A stretch of 64,000 nt of DNA from positions 1,192,501 through 1,256,500 of the forward strand of contig NZ_AP027370.1 of the NCBI RefSeq assembly GCF_030296055.1, given 5' to 3'. The position numbers and the translations under genes were made by a program. Of the stretch, positions 58,946 through 64,000 are shown piece by piece; position 1 is the first letter of the stretch, and each line of letters opens with the position of its first letter. The stretch is from Hydrogenimonas cancrithermarum. Its GTDB lineage: Bacteria > Campylobacterota > Campylobacteria > Campylobacterales > Hydrogenimonadaceae. The notes under the pieces are model-generated. The model had not been told where the DNA came from and did not search any database. It saw nothing but the letters and a program-made list of their open reading frames with translations.

Positions 58946-59788
58946 ATGATAAAACCGTTACGCCTTCTCCTTTCGGCATGTTTGATTTCCGCCACAACGA
59001 TCTACGCCGGCCTTGTGGACGCCATCAGCATCGTTGTCGACGACCAGCCCATCACCCTGTACGAGATCTACAAAGCCCAGAAACAGCTGGGTCTGTCGAA
59101 AGAGAAAGCGGTCGAATACCTGATCAAGCAGCGCCTCAAAGACGAGGAGCTGAAGCGTCTGGGCATTCAGGTCGACGATTTCGACGTCAATCAGGAGATC
59201 GAACGCATTGCGCAGCAGAACAACATCGACTCGCTGAAGATGCGCACGATCCTGGCCAATCAGGGGGTCGACTGGGACGCATACAAAAAGAGGGTCAAGG
59301 AGAAACTGCTGCAGGAACGGCTCTACCGCCAGATCCTCAGCACCAAAATCCAGCCGCCGAGCGATACGACACTCGAAGAGTACTATCGTCTGCACATCGA
59401 CGAATTTTCCATCCCTGAAGCGATACGCGCGATCCAGTACTCCGCCCCTTCCAGGCAGGCACTTCAAAAGGCGATGAAAAATCCGATGGCGGCCGTTCCG
59501 GGCGTCACCCAGACCGCCCAGACGATCCCCACGAACAAGCTCGACCCCCAGCTCCTCTATCTTCTGACACAGACACCCAAAGGGCAGTTCACACAAATCA
59601 TCCCCGCAGGCGGGCAATTCGTCACATTTCTGATTCAGGAGCTCGTCAACCCAAGGCCGCTTCCGTTCGAACAGGTCAAGCAGAAAGTCTATGCCAAATG
59701 GATGGAGGAGAAACGCAAAGAGGCGATCGAAAGCCACTTTGAAAAACTCCGCGCCGCCGCCAACGTCAAAATCCTTCGCGCTCCCTGA
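58946..59788 (+). CDS. SurA/PpiC-type periplasmic chaperone
   Basis: The 280-residue product has a signal peptide (LLLSACLISATTIYA). A SurA-N-like helical domain (about 25-130) includes DAISIVVDDQPITLYEIYK and EYLIKQRLKDEELKRLG. A region related to parvulin (about 150-245) follows, then a C-terminal helix that would pack onto the N-domain. Relatives assist outer-membrane protein folding. The isomerase core is poorly conserved, so it may be a chaperone without isomerase activity. It lies six bases before an outer-membrane protein gene, a sensible pairing. Confidence 0.75.
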   Translation: MIKPLRLLLSACLISATTIYAGLVDAISIVVDDQPITLYEIYKAQKQLGLSKEKAVEYLIKQRLKDEELKRLGIQVDDFDVNQEIERIAQQNNIDSLKMRTILANQGVDWDAYKKRVKEKLLQERLYRQILSTKIQPPSDTTLEEYYRLHIDEFSIPEAIRAIQYSAPSRQALQKAMKNPMAAVPGVTQTAQTIPTNKLDPQLLYLLTQTPKGQFTQIIPAGGQFVTFLIQELVNPRPLPFEQVKQKVYAKWMEEKRKEAIESHFEKLRAAANVKILRAP

Positions 59789-59793
59789 CCGTC

Positions 59794-60555
59794 ATGATCC
59801 GGCATCTGCTCACGGCACTGCTCTGCCTTTTCGCCGCTCCCCTTTTCGCCTATGTCGATATCTCTCCCATCGAAATCGGGGAGCATCCCGGAACAAGCGG
59901 TTCACTGGCCCTTTCGCTCTCCAACCAGCGCGGCAATACGGAAAAAACGGAGATAGGGCTCGATCTCGACCTTCGCTACGACAGCAACGCCAGCTATGCC
60001 ATCTGGGCGCTTGGCGGCTACAACTACACCGACACGCTCGGAGCGCAGATCGAGAACAAAGGATTCGCCCACCTGCGTTATCTTTACAAAATCAGTGATC
60101 CGTTCTATGCCGAAGCCTATATCCAGACCGAAAGCAACAAACTCAGAGAGATCGAGAACCGATCGCTGGCAGGAGCGGGGGTTCGCTACCGGTTCTATGA
60201 CGACAGAACCTATGGGCGTATCTACTTTGGGATGGGCCTGCTCTACGAACGGTTGCGATTCAGCAATCCGGAGATCGATCCGGACGAATACAATACCCGT
60301 TTCAGCGGCTACCTCCACTACTCAAAAAACTTTTCCAACAAAACGGAGATCAACGCCTATCTCTTCTATCAGCCAAAAATCGATGCATGGGAGGACTATA
60401 CGGTCCACTCCATCGCGGAACTGCAGACACCGATCTTCGAAAATTTCTACCTCCTGCTTCGCCTTATCAACAATTACGACTCCACGCCGCCCAAAAACAA
60501 CGATGTCAAAACATACGACGTAGCGCAGAAAGTTTCACTGATGTGGAAGTTTTGA
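59794..60555 (+). CDS. DUF481-like outer-membrane beta-barrel protein
   Basis: The 253-residue product has a signal peptide (LLCLFAAPLFAYVD). Alternating hydrophobic/polar strands throughout include GSLALSLSNQRGNTEKTEIG, typical of the YdiY/DUF481 family, and it ends in the beta-signal-like VAQKVSLMWKF with a terminal Phe. A monomeric outer-membrane barrel of unknown transport role. It follows the SurA-like gene by five bases, so chaperone and client may be made together. Confidence 0.75.
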   Translation: MIRHLLTALLCLFAAPLFAYVDISPIEIGEHPGTSGSLALSLSNQRGNTEKTEIGLDLDLRYDSNASYAIWALGGYNYTDTLGAQIENKGFAHLRYLYKISDPFYAEAYIQTESNKLREIENRSLAGAGVRYRFYDDRTYGRIYFGMGLLYERLRFSNPEIDPDEYNTRFSGYLHYSKNFSNKTEINAYLFYQPKIDAWEDYTVHSIAELQTPIFENFYLLLRLINNYDSTPPKNNDVKTYDVAQKVSLMWKF

Positions 60556-60580
60556 GAGAAAAGAGAGCGACAGAGTAACG

Positions 60581-60605
60581 AAAAAAACGGCCCGAAAAGG
60601 GGCCG
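60581..60605 (-). terminator. Intrinsic terminator after accC
   Basis: On the minus strand CGGCCC-CTTTTC-GGGCCG (complement of 60588-60605) forms a 6-bp GC stem. It is followed by seven T (complement of 60581-60587) just after the accC stop. Confidence 0.75.
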
Positions 60606-60609
60606 CTTC

Positions 60610-61947
60610 CTACATGTGGGATTCGAGGTATTTGGTATCGAAGCGGTTTTCGATGAAATCGGGGTTGCGCATCATACGGCGGTGAAAATCGATGACGGTT
60701 TTGACGCCACCGATCTCGAACTCGTCCATCGCACGGCGCATCTTTTTGATCGCACGGGCACGGTCTTTGTCCCATACGATCACTTTTCCGATCATCGAGT
60801 CGTAATGCTGCGGGATAATGTAACCCGCATGGGCATGGCTGTCGATACGCACATCTTTTCCGCCTGGCGCGATCCATTTGCTGATCTTTCCGGGACAGGG
60901 GATGAAGTTGACCGGATCTTCGGCCGTGATGCGGCACTCGATCGCGTGACCCTCGAGTCGTACGTCGCTCTGGTCGAAAAGCCTCTCCCCTTCGGCGATG
61001 CGGATCATCCATTCGATGATGTCGATGCCGCTCACCATCTCGCTGACGCAGTGCTCTACCTGAAGACGGGTGTTCATCTCCATAAAATAGAAGTTTTTGT
61101 GTTTGTCGACCAGAAACTCGAAGGTTCCTGCACTCTCGTAGCCGATATGCTTCGTCGCCTTGACCGCCGCTTCATGCAGCTTCGCCCGCGTCTCGTCATC
61201 GAGGAACATCGCCGGCGACTCTTCGATCAACTTCTGGTGACGTCGCTGCATCGAGCAGTCACGTTCGCCGATATGAACGGCATTGCCGTGGCTGTCGGCA
61301 AGCACTTGGACTTCGATATGGCGCGGATTTTCGATAAATTTCTCCATGTAGATCGTCCCATCGCCGAATGCCGTGATCGCTTCGCTTTCGGCCGCGAGGA
61401 AGGCGTTCTCGACATAGCTCTCGTCTTCGACGACACGCATCCCGCGGCCGCCGCCGCCGGCTGCGGCTTTAAGAATAACTGGGAAACCCATCTCTTTGGC
61501 GAGTTTTTTCGCCTCTTCGACCGTTTCGACGGCCCCGTCGCTTCCCGGGATGACCGGAACGCCCGCCTCTTTCATCACCTGCTTCGCTTTGCTTTTGTCG
61601 CTCATCAGTGCCATGACGTCGACGCTGGGGCCGATAAACTTGATATCGTGAAACTGGCAGATCTCGACGAAATTCTGGTTTTCGCTCAAAAAGCCGTAAC
61701 CGGGAAAGATCGCGTCGCACTCGCTCACTTCCGCCGCCGCGATGATCGCCGGAATATGCAGATAGCTCTCGCCGCTTTTTGCGCCGCCAATGCAGATCGT
61801 CGCATCGGCAAGCCGCAGGTAGCTGGCATCTTTGTCGGCCGTGGAGTATACGGCGACCGCCTCCTTGCCCATCTCTTTGATCGTTCGAATCGCCCGAAGC
61901 GCGATTTCACCGCGGTTTGCGATCAGGATACGTTTGATTTCAGCCAT
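60610..61947 (-). CDS. accC: Acetyl-CoA carboxylase biotin carboxylase subunit
   Basis: The 445-residue enzyme has the ATP-grasp landmarks: KRILIANRGEIALRAIRT at the start, KAAAGGGGRGMRVV near residue 158, HIEVQVLADSHG near 208 and EMNTRLQVEHCVSEM near 285. It carboxylates biotin on AccB in fatty acid synthesis. It lies four bases after accB and ends at a terminator. Complete length. Confidence 0.96.
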   Translation of the reverse strand: MAEIKRILIANRGEIALRAIRTIKEMGKEAVAVYSTADKDASYLRLADATICIGGAKSGESYLHIPAIIAAAEVSECDAIFPGYGFLSENQNFVEICQFHDIKFIGPSVDVMALMSDKSKAKQVMKEAGVPVIPGSDGAVETVEEAKKLAKEMGFPVILKAAAGGGGRGMRVVEDESYVENAFLAAESEAITAFGDGTIYMEKFIENPRHIEVQVLADSHGNAVHIGERDCSMQRRHQKLIEESPAMFLDDETRAKLHEAAVKATKHIGYESAGTFEFLVDKHKNFYFMEMNTRLQVEHCVSEMVSGIDIIEWMIRIAEGERLFDQSDVRLEGHAIECRITAEDPVNFIPCPGKISKWIAPGGKDVRIDSHAHAGYIIPQHYDSMIGKVIVWDKDRARAIKKMRRAMDEFEIGGVKTVIDFHRRMMRNPDFIENRFDTKYLESHM

Positions 61948-61951
61948 CGGC

Positions 61952-62410
61952 TCAGACCTTCTCTACCAGGAAAAGCGGCATGTCGTACTCGACCGGCTGG
62001 CCGTCTTCCACCAGGATATCGAGTATTTTGCAGTCGAACTCCGCCTCGATTTCGTTCATGATCTTCATCGCCTCGATGATGCAGAGCGTCTGACCTTTGC
62101 GAACGACATCGCCGATGTTGACAAACGGAGGGGAGTCCGGTGAAGGTGAGCGATAGAAGGTACCGACCATCGGAGAGGTGATGTAATCGGCATTTTCCGG
62201 GATGCTCTTCTCACTCTGCTCTGTCGGAGCGGGGGCTGTTGCGGCAGGCGCCGGAGCGGCCTGTACCTGCTGTACCGGTGCCGCTGTGGCCGCCACGGCC
62301 GCACCGCCTTTTTCGAGTGTCAGCGCAAAATCGCCGTCTTCGACTTTCAGCTTGCTCAAATCACTGCCGTTAAATACTTTTATCAGATCTTTTATCTCTT
62401 TCAGATTCAT
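61952..62410 (-). CDS. accB: Biotin carboxyl carrier protein of acetyl-CoA carboxylase
   Basis: The 152-residue carrier has an N-terminal helix ([18 protein letters not shown]), an Ala/Pro-rich linker (about 40-75) and the biotinyl domain with the modified lysine in [15 protein letters not shown] near residue 118. GGAG lies six bases before the ATG at 62410; the frame from 62455 lacks one. It forms the accB-accC operon and is divergent from dcd. Confidence 0.95.
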   Translation of the reverse strand: MNLKEIKDLIKVFNGSDLSKLKVEDGDFALTLEKGGAAVAATAAPVQQVQAAPAPAATAPAPTEQSEKSIPENADYITSPMVGTFYRSPSPDSPPFVNIGDVVRKGQTLCIIEAMKIMNEIEAEFDCKILDILVEDGQPVEYDMPLFLVEKV

Positions 62411-62475
62411 CACATTCTCCAAAAATTTAAAGTAAGGTGTAATATAATAACACATCTATATTTAGAGGATGATTG

Positions 62476-63042
62476 ATGGGGCTCAAGAGCGATACGTGGA
62501 TACGTGAAAAAGCACTGAAAGAAAAGATGATCGAACCGTTTTGTGAAGATCAGGTGGGCAAAGGGGTCGTCAGCTACGGCCTCAGCAGTTACGGCTACGA
62601 CATACGCGTCAGCGACGAATTCAAAATCTTCACCAACGTCAACGCCGAAGTGGTCGATCCAAAACACTTCGACGAGCGAAACGTCGTCGATTTTCAAGGC
62701 GACATCTGTATCGTGCCGCCCAACTCCTTCGCGCTCGCGCGCACCGTCGAGTATTTCCGCATTCCCCGTAACGTCCTGGCGATCTGCCTGGGCAAAAGCA
62801 CCTACGCCCGCTGCGGTATCATCGTCAACGTCACGCCGTTCGAACCCGAGTTCGAAGGCCACATCACGATCGAAATCTCCAACACGACACCGCTTCCGGC
62901 CAAAATCTATGCCAACGAAGGGATCGCACAGGTACTCTTTTTCGAAGGTGACGAGATGTGCGAAACGAGCTACAAAGACAAAGCCGGCAAATACCAGGCA
63001 CAGACCGGCATCACGCTGCCGCGCATATTGAACGAAGATTGA
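62476..63042 (+). CDS. dcd: dCTP deaminase
   Basis: The 188-residue trimer-forming enzyme has [14 protein letters not shown] near residue 35, [27 protein letters not shown] near 88 and the catalytic-region glutamate in [18 protein letters not shown] near 122. It deaminates dCTP to dUTP for thymidylate synthesis. ATG at 62476 is chosen over a TTG one codon earlier. Its stop overlaps the next gene by four bases (TTGA). Confidence 0.95.
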   Translation: MGLKSDTWIREKALKEKMIEPFCEDQVGKGVVSYGLSSYGYDIRVSDEFKIFTNVNAEVVDPKHFDERNVVDFQGDICIVPPNSFALARTVEYFRIPRNVLAICLGKSTYARCGIIVNVTPFEPEFEGHITIEISNTTPLPAKIYANEGIAQVLFFEGDEMCETSYKDKAGKYQAQTGITLPRILNED

Positions 63043-63554
63043 GACAGACACTCATTCTGCTTCTTGTCGCACTCTTTGTCGCGGCCGCTTTCTACCTCAA
63101 CCGCTCGCGCCATCTCTCCAAAACGGAACACCGCCACGAAACGAAGCGCGAAGCGGCCGAATGTTCGGTGTGCAGAGAAAAAGAGAGTAAAAAGACACTG
63201 GAAGAGCTGCGCTCCGTCGCCTACCTGGAACGCTACATCGAAAATGTCATCAACAACGGCTCGTCCCAAAAACTCGGGTACGCCTACGGCGACATGCAAG
63301 CCGGTTTCGCCGATCCGGAGGCGGCCAAAAAGATCGCTGCCTACGTCGTCACTCTGGCAGGTCTGAAACCGACCCATCCCGAGTGGGTCAGGGAAGGACA
63401 CACCTTCTATGTCAGCAACTGCGGCGGATGCCACGGCGAAGACGGCAAAGGTGTCCACGGAACCTTCCCCGACCTGACGCGCCATCCGCTGCTGGGAATC
63501 GAAAAGCGCATCCGCGAGGCCGAGAAGCTGCGCTCATCCTCACCGAAAGAGTGA
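63039..63554 (+). CDS. Membrane-anchored monoheme cytochrome c
   Basis: The product is 171 residues from a TTG start that overlaps the dcd stop. An N-terminal anchor or signal helix ([20 protein letters not shown]) is followed by a polar region with an extra CSVC motif near residue 44 and, near the end, a cytochrome c heme site CGGCH (128-132) in [13 protein letters not shown]. It probably shuttles electrons in the periplasm. No clear ribosome site; the start is inferred from the helix and the overlap. Tail-to-tail overlap of 15 bases with the next gene. Confidence 0.75.
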   Translation: MRQTLILLLVALFVAAAFYLNRSRHLSKTEHRHETKREAAECSVCREKESKKTLEELRSVAYLERYIENVINNGSSQKLGYAYGDMQAGFADPEAAKKIAAYVVTLAGLKPTHPEWVREGHTFYVSNCGGCHGEDGKGVHGTFPDLTRHPLLGIEKRIREAEKLRSSSPKE

Positions 63555-64000
63555 AGCGAGCCTCTTCCAGTCGATCTTTTTCATCAGATCGAGCGCCTCT
63601 TTCCAATCCATGTTCTGGAAGTTCCCTCCCAGCACGGCGTTGTCCGCCAACCGGACGACGATGCCCCCCGAACGCTCTTTTTTGTCGTAGGAGATACCGA
63701 CCTGGAATCCGTCGATCGTTTCGAGTTTCACCAGCGCCTCGTCGTTTTCTATCGTGGTGCCGGCGGCGTAGGGTCCCCACATCATCATCGCCTGCATGCC
63801 GCTCACCACGGTCACTTCCAGGCTGCTGTCGCCTTTGGTATAGGTTTTGGCGGCCGTCACCACTTCGCCCATCATCGGGTTGACCATCTTCATCCCCTCA
63901 CATTTGGTGAGGGACCATCCGGGAATCTCTCCCAACTCTTCGCACAGCGTCTTGTAGTTCGGAAGATTCGCACCCAGAGCCAGTGTGGCGCCGAGGGCCA
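63540..64000 (-). CDS. Probable exported protein of unknown function, 5' end outside window
   Basis: The frame is open to the right edge. The last visible upstream residues (ALGATLALGANL) look like the end of a signal peptide, so this is probably an exported protein with about 140 mature residues, including Met-rich NPMMGE and MQAMMMWG stretches and a C-terminal helix ([16 protein letters not shown]). I recognise no family. A TTG at 63935 could serve as an internal start, but the continuous upstream frame argues for a longer gene. The 3' end overlaps the cytochrome c gene. Confidence 0.6.
   Translation of the reverse strand, partial: ALGATLALGANLPNYKTLCEELGEIPGWSLTKCEGMKMVNPMMGEVVTAAKTYTKGDSSLEVTVVSGMQAMMMWGPYAAGTTIENDEALVKLETIDGFQVGISYDKKERSGGIVVRLADNAVLGGNFQNMDWKEALDLMKKIDWKRLASLFR

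Overview
The window is a chromosomal segment of a free-living, chemolithotrophic member of the Campylobacterota (formerly Epsilonproteobacteria). The evidence is the gene set: a NIF-type NifS/NifU pair as Fe-S machinery, a ccoNOQP operon carrying a DUF4006 gene, MqnA of the futalosine menaquinone route, CiaB, FliJ next to a MotE-like chaperone, pyrG-recJ, hisZ-purA, a 115-kDa-class NAD-glutamate dehydrogenase, and several enzymes of sulfur metabolism. By eye the base composition is near 50% G+C with AT-rich spacers, which would fit a Hydrogenimonas- or Sulfurovum-like sulfur/hydrogen organism. The genus cannot be fixed from the sequence alone. I see no tRNA, rRNA, CRISPR array, insertion sequence, prophage or integrase.

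Layout. 0-5.4 kb: partial nth, a lipoprotein, a SulP anion transporter, nifS-nifU behind a strong palindrome, and a small membrane protein. 5.4-7.2 kb: PilZ protein, hemJ and a small membrane protein. 7.3-15.6 kb: a sulfur respiration/oxidation block with a psrABC-type molybdoenzyme, a Tll0287-like heme protein, a cytochrome b561-diheme fusion, and a cytochrome c with a Tat-exported sulfide dehydrogenase. 15.7-21.6 kb: recJ, pyrG, DUF420, a Kef-type antiporter and a small conserved protein. 21.7-25.8 kb: a molybdate locus (modE, two Mop proteins, modABC) with a ModE box. 25.8-34.5 kb: an SQR-like flavoprotein, a NifX-like protein, ccoG, DUF4006, ccoPQON and a copper-type TonB receptor. 34.6-40.7 kb: carA, DUF507, motE/fliJ, purA, hisZ and a class V aminotransferase. 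40.7-49.0 kb: YceI, an unknown membrane protein, CiaB, RdgB, an MFS transporter, a heptamer-repeat island, and moeA-moaE-moaD. 49.1-56.2 kb: mqnA, cytochrome c peroxidase, GGDEF-EAL and NAD-GDH. 56.2-64 kb: malic enzyme, gltX, a SurA-like chaperone, an outer-membrane protein, accCB, dcd, a cytochrome c and an exported protein cut by the window edge.

How the parts fit. Sulfide oxidised by the flavoproteins can feed quinone or cytochrome c and then the cbb3 oxidase. The Psr-type enzyme offers the reverse, sulfur-respiring direction. The mod and moa/moe genes serve the molybdoenzyme. NifSU supplies Fe-S clusters, and the predicted copper receptor upstream of ccoN could supply the oxidase metal.

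Nothing here is a clear new defence or mobile system. The items most worth following are the copper receptor with complete OprC-like ligand motifs beside the oxidase operon, the NifX-like and SQR-like genes at the end of that operon, the unusual tail of the psr operon, several unassigned palindromic operators, an orphan 531-residue membrane protein, and the heptamer-repeat island next to moeA.
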